Source of the DNA: Emergomyces orientalis
Taxonomy: Eukaryota > Ascomycota > Eurotiomycetes > Onygenales > Ajellomycetaceae
Length of the DNA: 64,000 nucleotides
Direction: 5' to 3'
NCBI GenBank assembly: GCA_002110485.1
Contig: MOWL01000023.1
Span: 930,001-994,000, forward strand
Shown here: piece by piece, positions 48,082 to 60,022 of the stretch
How positions within the stretch are numbered: the stretch's first letter is position 1
Layout: every line of letters starts with the position of its first letter
Position numbers and translations under genes: made by a program
Notes under the pieces: generated by a model
The model's database searches: none
What the model saw: the letters and a program-made list of their open reading frames with translations, nothing else
What the model was told of the DNA's origin: nothing

Positions 48082-51000
48082 ACAGCAGCAGCAACAACAA
48101 CAGTCGCAGCCGCAGCCACAGCCGCAGCAACCCAATGGTATTTCGAACGATACCCTGGCCAATGGCGTTGATGGTAAGAGTTATCCCGCTCGCTTGTCGC
48201 ATTTCACATCAACATGGAACTTTTTTACTAACAACTCTGCTTTACATTGATTAGGTCGAAATGGTTCAGTGACCGGGATGTCGAGCGGCGCCAGTCAGGA
48301 TCCCGCTGCTGCCGCTGCTGCTGGGCAACAGTCTAACTCAGTGTCTCAGCAACAAAGCAACACTGCTCCCTCGAAGCTTGCATCTGCGACTGGAGGCACG
48401 TTCTCGCCAGAGCAACTGACTACACTGAGAAACCAGATTCTTGCGTTCAAAATGCTTTCCAAGAACCTTGCCATACCACCACGCGTCCAACAGCAGCTTT
48501 TCGCAAAAAAATTGCACCCTGTAACTACTGATGGTGTTGCGCTCACAGACAACATTGACAATGCCGCTCAAACCCGAGGAAATCAGCCTATTGAACCTAA
48601 TGAAAGCGCGAATAAATCGAAGACGATGTACGAAACTTTTGAGTCGCCATACAAGGCCCTGGCTGAGACCATCAACTACGCCGATCATTCTTTCCGGAGG
48701 CATAGACGTAGAATCCCCAGCATCATGCCAATGGGTATCGATATCGAGAAACTCAGGGAGGACCAAGAAACTGCACTGTACAATTTAGTAACTGCCCGAA
48801 AAGCTGAACTAGGGAAACTACCCGCAAACCTAGGCGTCTGGAACACAGACGAGAGCGATACTCCCAATGGAGATGATTCTCTCAAACTCAAGGCTTTAAT
48901 TGAGTACAAAATGCTAAATCTATTACCAAAACAGAGACTTTTCCGCAAGCAGATCCAAACTGAGATGTTCCACTTCGACAACCTTGCCATGTCAGCGAAT
49001 CGGGCTGGTCATCGTCGCATGAAGAAACAATCCCTTCGTGAGGCCAGAGTTACTGAGAAGCTTGAGAAGCAGCAACGAGACGCGCGAGAATTGAGGGAGA
49101 AGACGAAGCAATCTGAGCAGCTTCAAGCTATCCTCAATCATGGCCGCGAAGTCCAACTTGCGGCGAGCCAGCAACGAGCGCGGATGCAAAAACTCGGACG
49201 CCTCATGCTGAAACACCACCAGGACATGGAACGTGATGAACAGAAACGCGTGGAACGAACCGCCAAACAACGTCTGCAAGCTTTGAAAGCCAACGATGAG
49301 GAGACATATATGAAACTGCTTGGCCAAGCCAAGGATTCACGTATTTCCCACCTGCTTAAACAAACCGATGGCTTCCTCCGGCAACTGGCTGCTTCCGTCA
49401 AAGAACAACAAAGAAGCACCGCAGAAAGATACGGCGAAGAAGATCGATTTGATGACGACGAGTCAGATATTGAAGAGGATGATGATGAAACGGAAGAGAG
49501 TGGACGGAAAGTTGATTATTATGCCGTTGCTCACCGTATCAAAGAAGAGGTCTCAGAGCAACCCGGTATCCTTGTCGGAGGTACTCTTAAAGAATACCAA
49601 ATCAAGGGTCTCCAGTGGATGATTTCGCTTTATAACAACAACCTTAATGGTATTTTGGCAGACGAGATGGGTCTCGGCAAAACCATCCAAACCATAAGTT
49701 TGATCACCTACCTGATTGAAAAGAAAAAGCAAAACGGTCCTTTTTTGGTTATTGTTCCACTCAGCACACTTACCAATTGGAATATTGAGTTTGAGAAGTG
49801 GGCCCCAACTGTGAGTCGCATCGTATACAAAGGACCTCCAACGACACGCAAGCAGCAGCAACAGGCGATCCGATGGGGTAATTTCCAGGTTCTCTTGACT
49901 ACTTATGAGTATATCATCAAGGACAGACCTGTCCTAAGCAAGGTTAAGTGGGTCCACATGATTGTTGATGAAGGCCATCGCATGAAAAATGCTGGTTCGA
50001 AATTGAGCTGTACTCTGACCCAATATTATACCACCCGCTATCGCCTAATTTTGACTGGTACCCCCTTGCAAAACAATCTTCCCGAACTTTGGAATCTTCT
50101 AAATTTCGTTCTCCCCAACATTTTCAAATCCGTCAAGTCTTTCGATGAATGGTTCAATACCCCATTTGCCAATACCGGAGGGCAAGACCGTATGGATCTG
50201 ACTGAAGAAGAACAGTTGCTCGTTATTCGACGACTGCACAAGGTTCTTCGCCCCTTCTTGTTGAGACGTCTGAAAAAGGACGTGGAGAAGGATCTTCCAG
50301 AGAAAACTGAACGAGTGATCAAATGCCGGTTCTCTGCGTTACAAGCGAAACTATACAAACAACTCGTCACACACAACAAACTAGTTGTTAGCGATGGTAA
50401 AGGCGGCAAGACAGGCATGCGCGGATTGAGTAACATGCTGATGCAACTGCGGAAACTCTGCAACCACCCCTTCGTCTTTGAATCGGTGGAGGACGAAATG
50501 AACCCAGGAAGGGCTACAAATGACTTGATCTGGCGGACGGCTGGTAAATTCGAACTGCTAGATAGGATCTTACCCAAATTCAAGGCGTCAGGACATCGCG
50601 TGTTGATGTTCTTCCAAATGACGCAAATTATGAATATCATGGAGGATTTCTTGCGACTTCGCGGCATGAAATATCTCCGCCTTGACGGCTCAACTAAGTC
50701 CGACGACCGATCAGAGCTATTGAAGGAATTCAATGCTCCTGGTTCAGACTACTTTTGTTTCCTTCTTTCCACTCGTGCAGGTGGCCTTGGCTTAAATCTT
50801 CAAACTGCAGATACAGTTATTATCTACGACTCCGATTGGAACCCTCACCAGGATTTACAGGCGCAGGATCGAGCTCATCGTATCGGCCAGAAGAACGAGG
50901 TCCGAATTCTCCGACTTATCACTTCCAACTCCGTTGAAGAGCGAATTCTGGAGGCAGCACAGTTCAAACTGGACATGGATGGGAAAGTCATCCAGGCAGG

Positions 51001-52373
51001 AAAATTCGACAACAAATCTACAAACGAGGAGCGAGATGCATTGTTACGTACTCTTTTGGAGACCGCCGAAACCGCTGAACAAATTGGTGGCGATCCGGAT
51101 GAAATGGACGATGACGACCTTAACGACATTATGGCCCGGTCCGAGGATGAAATAGTACTGTTCCAGAAACTCGATCAGGAGCGCGCCAAAAACGACCATT
51201 ACGGCTCTGGACGTAAATATCCCCGCCTAATGGTTGAGGAGGAATTGCCTGATATCTACCTTGCGGAAGATAACCCAGTTCCCGAAGAAGTGGAGGAATA
51301 TTCGGGCCGTGGAGCACGTGAAAGGAAGGTCATGAAATATGATGATGGGCTTACAGAGGAGCAATGGCTCATGGCCATGGATGCGGATGATGACACCGTC
51401 GAAGCAGCAATTGCCAGAAACGAAGCCAAGATGGATCGGAGACGGCATAACAAAGAGAAACGGGGAAAGAAAGCCCAGGGCGCAGACTCATCCCCAGAAC
51501 CATCCAGGGAGAACTCGGAAACTCCCCAGCAGCCGAAGAAGCGCCGCAAGGGCCCTATACCCAAGCGAAAAGCGGAGGAAATTATCGACGAGACCCCCGT
51601 CAAGCGAAAAAAGGGTCGACTCAGTAAAGCCGCCATGGCTGCAGCAGATACCTTAGCCCCATCCGACCGCGCCGTTCTCCAGAAGATTCTCAATAAAGTC
51701 TACCAGAGCCTGATGGAACTCGAACAAGAGCTCCCTGCCGATTCATCAGATAGCGAAGATGGACCCGTAACCCGCTCCATTATCGAGCCGTTCATGAAAC
51801 CACCGCCCAAAAGCCATTATCCCGATTACTATATGATCATCCAAACGCCGATTGCGATGGAGATGATTCGGAAGAAGATCAATCGGGAAGAGTATCGAAG
51901 TTTGAAGCAGTTTCGAGAAGATATTCGGCTGCTTTGTAATAATGCGCGCACGTATAATGAAGATGGCAGTGTTCTTTTTCAGGATGCTAATGATATTGAG
52001 GTAAGTCCTTCGCTGTGATCATACGTCGATAACGACTGTTCTTTAATCTTTCTTTCCTTTATTTTTATTTTCAAGGAGAAAAAAAATCCAACTAACGCCT
52101 CTTTTCTTCGAATAGGCCCTCTGTGTATCCGAACTCAAGAAAGAAACCGAAAATTATCCCGAATTTGCCGATTTTGATGACATGGCCTCTTCATCGGCTG
52201 CAGTATCAAGTGTCGGGACTCCGCTGGCTTCTGTTGTGTCAACATCGACGCCTGGCGGAGGACAACAACATCAGAAACTCAAGCTGACATTCGGTGGTTC
52301 CAGAGATGGCAATAACGGCGGAGGGCCTTTAACAAATGGGACGAATAGTGGGGTTGTAAGTGATAATGAATAA
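47575..52373 (+). CDS. SNF2/Sth1-class chromatin-remodelling ATPase (snf21-like)
   Basis: Four exons: 47575-47667, 47831-48173, 48255-52000, 52116-52373; 1,479 aa. The ATPase motor of a SWI/SNF or RSC-type complex, sliding or ejecting nucleosomes. Domains in order: a polyglutamine tract (about residues 85-125), QLQ (F-S-P-E-Q-L-T-T-L-R-N-Q, residue 195), a basic HSA helix (385-455), an acidic linker, the helicase with Walker A D-E-M-G-L-G-K-T (615-622), DEGH box (717-720) and the C-terminal lobe with S-T-R-A-G-G-L-G-L-N-L-Q and Q-A-Q-D-R-A-H-R-I-G-Q. A SnAC region follows (R-L-M-V-E-E-E-L-P-D-I-Y), then a basic nuclear-type stretch (K-K-R-R-K-G-P-I-P-K-R-K) and a single bromodomain (about 1285-1405) interrupted by the last intron. 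One bromodomain and length near 1.5 kb of residues favour the Sth1/Snf21 branch over Snf2, but I cannot settle this by eye. Confidence 0.96.
47992..48103 (+). repeat. CAG/CAA tract coding polyglutamine
   Basis: An almost uninterrupted mixture of CAA and CAG codons in exon 2 of the SNF2-type gene, broken by two His codons near the start and followed by a Ser/Pro-Gln tail. The opposite strand is open as a Leu-rich frame for the same reason. Confidence 0.95.
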
Positions 52374-54537
52374 AGGAAAAGAGAACGAAGAAAATGGGAA
52401 GAAAAAAAAAAAAAAAGAGGAGGTGAAGTGAGGGAGGCAATAATGAATTGAACTGCTATTTTCTTCTTTCTTTCAATTTTTATCTTTTTATTATTTGTGT
52501 TTTTATACCTGTCTGTTTTTCTTTTCCTCTCTTCTTACCTTTCATTTTTATTCCTGTTTTGTGCGTGTTTGGTTCGGAACTGGGCGAGGAAAATTGCGTG
52601 GCATATATTCATCTTTTCCTTTTCCTTTCCTTTTTTATTTTTTATTTTTTTAGAGCACTGGTATTATTATCACTTATTTACCTACTTTTATGTTCTTTTT
52701 ATGAATTTTTTCGTGCTTCTTCTTCTTCTTCTTCTGCTACTTCCCCTTCTTCTCTTCCTTCATATTTTTTCTTGTTCTCTTTCGTCTCCTTCTGTTTTGT
52801 ATCAGACTTTCTTCATGTACTAGGCTAGGCATATATATATATTATCCTATTGACAGTTATCATACCTTTTTACTTGGATTCTTTATATTTTACATTTCTT
52901 ACTTCACTATATAGTCAGTAGAAACACACTTCTAGTTCTTTGAAAACAAGAATACTTCATATATATTAAAAACAACATTTCCCCCCCCCCCCCCCCTGGT
53001 TTTTTCTTTTCTTTCTACTATTATTCTGAGTTTCTAAAATTAAGGTTTCATTGCAATCTCTCTCTCATCGATATTTATTTTAACTTTCACTTGTTCTTAT
53101 ACATTTTTGCTTTAGCTTTTAGTCAGAAATGAATATAATTAATGCCTTTGAAGTGAATATTCTTGTTACTTATTTCTATAACAATCTGTGAACATCACTT
53201 CTTGTGCTGGTGCCTCAGGCCAAGGAACAACTGGTGTTTTGGGCCTTGCATATTGCCTGTGAGCAAGTGAAATTTCCCATGTATATCTCTGCATACATGA
53301 CCTTATTCATGTAAACTGAAGTATTCTATACACATCATTGAACCATTACCTTCGGAGATAATCTAGGAAAGATGAGATGATTTCGTGATAAATAATTAGT
53401 CCTTGTCTATTTCTTGTCTACCAAGTTCTTTCAACCAGCCAGAGTGGAATGCATGAGGTTGATCTAGTGGGCACAAGGAAATAAAAGGAAGAGAAAATAA
53501 TAAAAATAAGAAAAAAAAGTAAGAAAATGACAACCCAAGCAGACTCGCTGTATCACTGATCTACTGCGACTTCATGATAATGAGAAAGTATTCTCCTGCC
53601 ACATACTGGCCATGGATGATTCTCTTCAGGTCATCCTTAGCGCTTGCGTGAGGGATCGCCCTGGGGCCCTTTCTTCTCTTCAGGTTCGGTTGAGCAGTTA
53701 GGTGGGTAGTGACCATCCGCTGCTCTCCCTGCTGCTTCAGTAGGCGCCAGGGAGCAGCAGGCCATGAGCTACCTCCCAGTATCTCATGCTCCAGCGCCGC
53801 TTGACATGCCTTCCGAGGTGGCCTTTTGCCATCCCTTTGCTACAGTTTAACGCTGCTTGCCATAAGATTTCATCTTCTGGCTTATCATAGTATCGCGATA
53901 GCATTAACACAGGTTACATAAACAATTGAAAGGGAGGCAATTGTAACAGCAATCGAATGTAAGATAGTTAGCTATATACATAAAGGTAGTCTGTTGTAAC
54001 ATGATAAACTTATCAGAAATGGGCGTAATCGGAATAGAAGCAGGAGTTCAGTGGTGGATGAGAACAAACGCGGATATATGCAGTATGGTGAAACAAAAGC
54101 TCAACGCAGAGCCCAAAAGCGCGGGGGGAATGATTTGAGGCAGGGTATTATGATATCTTCTATAAAACTATGTGCTTCAAGAGACGACAAAGTTCCATGA
54201 CAGAGAGGCAGACAACCACCTCCTTGGTTCGGTATTGATCATAATTCGATAACGGGAGAGGGGCCTAGATCAACATGAGCCGGGGGATAAAAGGGATAAA
54301 AACTGAATTGGAAAATTGAGAAGGGGATGGGCTGGGAAAGGGAGAAACAGATAAAGGCAGCCACGAAAAAGCCGAAAAGAAAGAAACTAGTATAACAGCA
54401 TAAATCACATGAATTGATTGCCAAAGTATTACAAAAAAAAGCCAAAAGAAAAAGGAATAAAAAATAATTAAAATAAAAACAGAAGGCGGAGAACACAAAA
54501 CCAGTTTATATTTTTAACAGGAACAAAAACAAATTGT
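52374..54537. other. Intergenic between convergent genes
   Basis: T-rich 3' flank of the SNF2-type gene, a C16 run at 52981-52996, AT-rich DNA, and a GC-richer island at about 53625-53880 with two adjacent hairpins (listed separately). No coding gene recognised. Confidence 0.55.
53720..53788. other. Tandem hairpins in a GC-rich island
   Basis: Arms at 53720-53731 and 53748-53760 pair with one bulged base and a 16-nt loop. A second hairpin follows, arms CATGAG (53763-53768) and CTCATG (53783-53788) with a 14-nt loop. The island contrasts with AT-rich DNA on both sides. It may be a structured RNA gene or an old degraded sequence; I could not match it to SRP, RNase P/MRP, U3 or tRNA. Confidence 0.35.
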
Positions 54538-55980
54538 TTATACAAGATCCCTCCTCACAAACTCTGCAAGAAGCGTTTTACCCAACGCAGCCGGGCTGCG
54601 CTCTACAATCACGCCAGCAGCCTCAAGGGCGGAGATCTTGGAGTCCGCGCCACCTTTGCCCCCACTCACAATGGCGCCAGCATGCCCCATCCGTCGTCCA
54701 GGCGGGGCGCTGATGCCAGCAATGAACCCAACAGCAGGCTTATTCCCCTTATTCTCTCTTTTGAGGAACTCTGCCGCGTCTTCTTCGGCGCTGCCTCCAA
54801 TCTCGCCGATCATGATGATCCCATCCGTCTCCTCGTCATTGAGGAAGACTTTGAGGCAGTCGATGAAGTTGGTGCCGGAGAAGGGGTCACCGCCAATTCC
54901 GACCACGAGGGACTGGCCGAGGCCCGCTTGCGTGGTCTGGTTGACGGCTTCGTAGGTTAGGGTGCCTGAGCGGGAGACGATGCCGATGCGTCCGCGCTTG
55001 TGGATAAAGCCTGGCATGATGCCAATTTTGCATTGGCCCTGATTGTCATTTAAGTGAGTATGAGGAGATGTTTAATATTTAATTTAAATAATGTATTGAG
55101 CAGGGTAAACGGGAAGGGTGGAGGGCAGCACATACTGGGGCGATTATGCCTGGGCAATTAGGCCCAACCAATCTGGTCTTGTTTTGCGTTTTTAGGATAT
55201 CGGTGATGCGAACCATATCTATGACAGATATATTGCTTAGTAAATTTCCTATCCAAAAGTGACTGCTATGAACACATACCATGCTGTGGAATGCCTTCCG
55301 TGATGCTAAGAAAGTGTTTATTAGGTGCTTGTGGACTTCTGATGGAATACCAAATGGGGGACGAACCAGACGACAAGAGGAACTTCAGATTCAATTGCTT
55401 CTTCGATACTTTTGGCAGCTACTGGGGGACTAAACGGGAGGTTAGCTATCCAATTCTCACTGAATACATAATGTAGCGGCAGCATTCTGCAAAAATAAAC
55501 GGGGATGGGTTGGGGGGGTTGAGGGCGCGTACGGGACAAAGATGGCGGACGCGGTTGCGCCGGTTTCCTTCACAGCATCCCTCACCGTTGCGAACACTGG
55601 TTTTCCAAGATGCGTCTCTCCAGCTTTCTTAGGATTGGTTCCGCCAACGACATTGGTACCTAAAACATATCAGACGAGAATGTTCTGGTGATAATTGATG
55701 ATAGTTGGTTTGGGTAAGGTACCGTATTCAATTGCTTGCTGGGCATGGAATCTAAGAATAGGGCAACATTAGCATGAGATTATATAATGAGAAAAAGGAA
55801 CAGTTGTACTCACGTCCCCTGCTTTCCAGTAAACCCTTGGTAGAGGACTTTGGTATCGCTGTTTATCCGAAGGTTGTCCACTGTTGACGCATATCCTGCA
55901 GTTGAGGTAATAAGACCGCGGCGTTGGCAAAGGACAGCATTCTGCAGTGCAGAAGCAGTACTGCGTCTGAAAACCTGCAT
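54538..55980 (-). CDS. LSC1: Succinyl-CoA ligase alpha subunit, mitochondrial
   Basis: Seven exons on the minus strand: 55980-55814, 55751-55723, 55659-55533, 55429-55367, 55305-55280, 55218-55136, 55038-54538; 331 aa, close to the yeast length. With the beta subunit (Lsc2) it converts succinyl-CoA to succinate with ATP or GTP formation in the TCA cycle. The N terminus (M-Q-V-F-R-R-S-T-A-S-A-L-Q) is Arg/Ser-rich without acids, a typical matrix-targeting peptide. CoA-binding domain: V-L-Y-Q-G-F-T-G-K-Q-G-T-F-H, then G-G-T-N-P-K-K-A-G, I-T-E-G-I-P-Q-H-D and G-P-N-C-P-G-I-I. The ligase domain has G-I-V-S-R-S-G-T-L-T-Y-E and the phosphohistidine loop G-H-A-G-A-I-V-S-G-G-K-G. Exons 2 and 5 are 29 and 26 nt. 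It is divergent from ELP3. Confidence 0.97.
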
Positions 55981-56401
55981 AGTGGAGATTATGTAGACCA
56001 GAAAAGAAGTAGAGACAGACAGGAAAAGGTGAGTGAAAATGACGGGTTGGACTGCTGGGGAGAGGTTCTGTTAGAATTGAGCCGATGTTGTTTCTTATTC
56101 TCTCGTTTGGGGCTTCGGGGCTTGCTCCACGCTAGTTAACCTTCCCCCAGCGCGGATGCAACCGAACGCTTGGACGAAACTTTGACCTCAACTTTTTTTT
56201 TTTTTTTTTTTTGCCAGCATTAAACTTATTTAAATATCCAACCATAGGATGAAATAGTTGCCCGCCACAGGGAGGCTATTTTTCCTTGCTCCACCACAAC
56301 GACCCGTCTAGTATTTGGATCTCCTGCTATTCCTCTCGCGACTATAGAAGCTACTGTATAAAACAAATACTCGTTCCGATTTAACCCTCCCTCTCGCCGT
56401 T
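55981..56401. promoter_or_regulatory. Shared divergent promoter, LSC1 / ELP3
   Basis: 421 bp between the two start codons. A T20 run (56193-56212 on +) sits near the middle, the kind of rigid poly(dA:dT) tract that keeps fungal promoters free of nucleosomes; that effect is inferred. Confidence 0.6.
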
Positions 56402-58211
56402 ATGGCGACAGAGACAATGATTGCGCTGCCCACCAAGCAGCTGCACAAACCGCAGAAGACGGCAAAGCTACCCCCCGAGAATGAACGATATATGAGAGCC
56501 TGTTCTGATATTGCAAACGCGCTCATCCAAGAATATGAATCCCAGCGAGACTCCACGAAGCCCAAAAAGGATGTCAATCTGAACAAACTGCGGGGTCAGA
56601 TATCGAAAAAGCACCGTCTGAGCACCCAGCCTCCGCTGACAGCTATTATCTCTGCCGTCCCGGAGCATTATAAGAAATACATTCTTCCAAAGTTGATTGC
56701 GAAACCGATAAGTATGTGTGGTTGGGATGGTGGCACTTTCGCCCCCGAGTATATTTGCTTACAGATGCATAGGAACATCGTCTGGAATCGCCGTCGTGGC
56801 TGTAATGTGCAAACCACATCGATGTCCTCATATCGCCTACACGGGAAACATTTGCGTCTATTGCCCTGGTGGTCCTGACTCCGATTTCGAATATTCTACG
56901 CAGTCATATACCGGATATGAACCAACATCCATGCGCGCTATAAGAGCTCGATATGACCCCTTCGAGCAAGCGCGGGGTAGAGTGGAACAAATTAAATCAC
57001 TAGGTCACAGTGTGGACAAAGTGGAATATATAATCATGGGGGGTACATTTATGTCGCTTCCAGAGGACTATCGGGACGAATTTATTTCGCAACTACACAA
57101 TGCGCTCAGCGGCTATCAGACAAACAATGTAGACGAGGCTGTCCAGGCCGGGGAAATGAGTAATATAAAATGTGTCGGAATCACCATCGAGACACGGCCA
57201 GACTACTGTCTAGACACCCATCTGAGCAGTATGCTCCGGTATGGTTGCACACGGCTCGAGATCGGCGTGCAGAGCCTTTACGAAGACGTCGCCCGCGACA
57301 CCAACAGAGGTCACACCGTTAAAGCCGTAGCCGAAACATTCAAATTATCCAAAGACGCAGGCTTCAAAGTTGTCAGCCACATGATGCCAGATCTCCCCAA
57401 CGTCGGCATGGAGCGCGACCTCGACCAGTTCCGCGAATACTTCGAGAACCCGGATTTCCGCACTGACGGGCTTAAAATATATCCCACCCTCGTTATCCGT
57501 GGGACGGGTTTGTACGAACTTTGGCGCACGGGCCGCTACAAGAACTACACACCGAACGCCCTCATCGACATCGTCGCCCGTATCCTCGCCCTAGTCCCCC
57601 CCTGGACCAGAATCTACCGCGTGCAGCGTGACATTCCCATGCCCCTCGTCACCTCGGGTGTGGAAAACGGCAATCTTCGCGAACTCGCGCTGAGTCGCAT
57701 GAAGGATTTCGGGACCACATGTCGCGACGTACGCACGCGTGAGGTGGGCATCAACGAAGTGAAGAATAAAATCCGCCCGTCACAGGTGGAGCTCGTGCGG
57801 CGCGATTACACCGCCAATGGGGGCTGGGAAACGTTCTTGGCATACGAAGACCCGAAACAGGATATCCTCATTGGTCTTTTGCGGTTGCGGAAGTGCAGTA
57901 AGACACATACCTTCCGGCCAGAGCTGACGGGCCAGCAGACTAGCCTTGTGCGTGAATTGCATGTGTATGGCTCTGCGGTGCCGCTGCATGGTCGGGACCC
58001 GCGCAAGTTCCAGCATAGAGGGTTCGGCACCCTGCTGATGGAGGAGGCGGAGAGGATTGCTAGGGAGGAGCATGGGAGTCGGAAAATTAGTGTTATATCT
58101 GGCGTTGGGGTTCGGAGTTACTATGCCAGACTTGGATATTGGCTAGATGGGCCGTATATGAGTAAGATGCTGGATCCGGCGGAGCGACATGATCTTGAGG
58201 AGGAGTGCTAA
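56402..58211 (+). CDS. ELP3: Elongator catalytic subunit Elp3
   Basis: Two exons: 56402-56711 and 56773-58211; 582 aa. Elp3 is the radical-SAM and acetyltransferase subunit of Elongator, making the cm5U/mcm5U wobble modification in tRNA; histone acetylation was also proposed. The acceptor at 56772 (after GATGCATAG) is required: it gives R-T-S-S-G-I-A-V-V-A-V-M-C-K-P-H-R-C-P-H, whereas an earlier AG (56764) runs into a stop. The iron-sulphur motif C-P-H-I-A-Y-T-G-N-I-C-V-Y-C (C-x9-C-x2-C) is intact at about residue 120. Further signatures are Y-E-P-T-S-M-R-A-I-R-A-R-Y-D-P, G-G-T-F-M-S-L-P and T-R-P-D-Y-C. The C-terminal GNAT domain has F-Q-H-R-G-F-G-T-L-L-M-E-E-A, binding acetyl-CoA, and ends S-Y-Y-A-R-L-G-Y. 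The N terminus is basic, as in orthologues. Confidence 0.98.
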
Positions 58212-59370
58212 AATATAATAAAAAGAAAACTACTGGTTCGCAATGTTCAAGAGAAGTTATTTCTTTTTATCTGTCGTCTTATATATTGGTACTTCTTTGT
58301 ACCTCGTTGCATTATCATGACGGCGTTTTTCTTGATCTGAAGACTGCGTTAGCGGCCAGGTTTGGTTAATGGACTGGCGTTTTAGGAAATAAAAAGGAAA
58401 AATGATTCAGCCTACACCTTGCTGGAAATATTTGATTTCATTCTATTACAGTCGCAAGATATATATGTATGTATATAGGAAAGATAAAGGCGCTAATATA
58501 AAGTGTCCGTTGGCATAAGCTATGATATCCCTCTTTATGCCGTTGGTCATTGTCAAGCAAAGGAATCCCCAAGACATAAATAATATCATACGTAATACGA
58601 CGAGAAGGTTGGCTACCATAGCCATCATCCATTAAGAAACACACAGGCAAATTCCCGATCTAACATTATTCTATGCTAAATCCGATCAGTTCTGGCTTTG
58701 GAGCTTTCTGCCCTAAAGATAATGCAAGGGAAAAAGAGCTATAGAAGCCCACCACTAAAAAATTTCAAGTGCAGAACGAGTTTGTTTGATCACAGTTAGC
58801 ACAATAATCACCTAATATTAAAGATCTAAGACACACATAAACGCTCCTGGAAAAGAAAAAGCCGGCCAATAATGTATGGAAGCCGGGGTACGGTAATCGA
58901 CGGCAAGCGATAGAGTAGAGGCCGTAGAAAGTAGACGGCTGATACAATACTGCATTCAGAGCCTGGCCGTTCCCAGCGCCTTATTATATAGATCAGCAGT
59001 TCTTCTATATCCTCCCTTCCCTGTATAAGCTCATGGACAGCGCCGTGTCAAAATAGTGGTGCCATGGCACGGCGAGGTCGGAACGCATCCAGAAAATAAA
59101 ACCCAATTTTGATTTTATTGGGATATTCGACAAACGCCCATATCAGTATGTATAGTTTTCATCAATCAATTCCTCAAACCACCATGCCAATAGCCCAGCC
59201 TAGCCCAGCCATGCGAGCAAGCAAATATGTCCAAATATTTCAGAAGCAAAAATCGGAAAAGAAAAAAGCCATCTCTCACAAATTCTACCTCGATCCTCAA
59301 CCCGTTGCTTTGTAAAGAGTAGATCCCGTTCTTAGGTTAAATTAATATAGAAAAGGACGAGCACGTTTCC
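58212..59370. other. Intergenic between convergent genes
   Basis: AT-rich 3' flanks of ELP3 (+) and the V-ATPase subunit gene (-). No gene recognised. Confidence 0.6.
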
Positions 59371-60022
59371 TTAGTTCAACGATATTGCACCTCTTCGACT
59401 CGATCGGACGTGTAGGAATGCTTGTATGCCGCAGAATACCATGAAGAACTAGATAAAAAACATTTAATCAGAGTTAGTAAACAGGATAGTGGGTTGAAGT
59501 TGTTGCGCTTGATATGGTTTTCCGGGCAAAAAGGCTCGCTGGGAGCGGAGGAGAGGAAATACGGATACGTACTGCGTATACGACGACAGCTGTGAATATC
59601 GACGCTGCAACAGCTGGCCCGTTCTCGGGATCTTTAGTGGAACCAGTGATGGAATGGTGATTGCTCTGTAAGGAGGTGTTTGCTCATTTGTTAGTTGACC
59701 TCGATAAATCTCTCGTCTTTGCTTTCATCACAGGCAGAATGTTTCGAAACGGTTGCATGGAACATTAAACGAGGTTTGATATAAAGGGGTTTTCCCTGCG
59801 CGTTCTGATAACTTCGAGGTTTTAACCGTCTTAGACATTTGACGTACTTTGAATAGAGATCCGAGGATTGATAGGATGATGACGGCGAAGATGGAAATGA
59901 TAAAGCTGTGCCGGAAAATGTCTTGTCAGCTGTGGTTATTCGGAACATATATAGGCTTATCAAAGATTATAGGTGAACTCTTACCAGCTCCAAGCGTTGA
60001 GCGCTGATACGATGGGTTTCAT
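59371..60022 (-). CDS. V-type proton ATPase subunit f (YPR170W-B-like)
   Basis: Four small exons on the minus strand: 60022-59985, 59905-59848, 59665-59573, 59448-59371; 88 aa. Two hydrophobic helices, F-I-I-S-I-F-A-V-I-I-L-S-I-L-G-S-L-F near residue 15 and V-A-A-S-I-F-T-A-V-V-V-Y-A to F-C-G-I-Q-A-F near residue 60, flank a hydrophilic loop S-N-H-H-S-I-T-G-S-T-K-D-P-E-N-G-P-A-V-A. The loop (N-H-x-S-x-x-G-S-x-x-D-P-E-D/N-G-P-A-V-A) and the N terminus M-K-P-I-V-S match what I recall of yeast YPR170W-B, the RNaseK-related subunit f of the V0 sector. It would be part of the vacuolar/Golgi proton pump membrane ring. All four exons are under 100 nt, so automatic annotation may miss it. Tandem with HIS6, 583 bp downstream of its stop. 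Confidence 0.85.

Noticed and set aside
47981..48202. Leucine-rich minus-strand frame
   Set aside because: It is the complement of the CAG/CAA tract of the remodeller.
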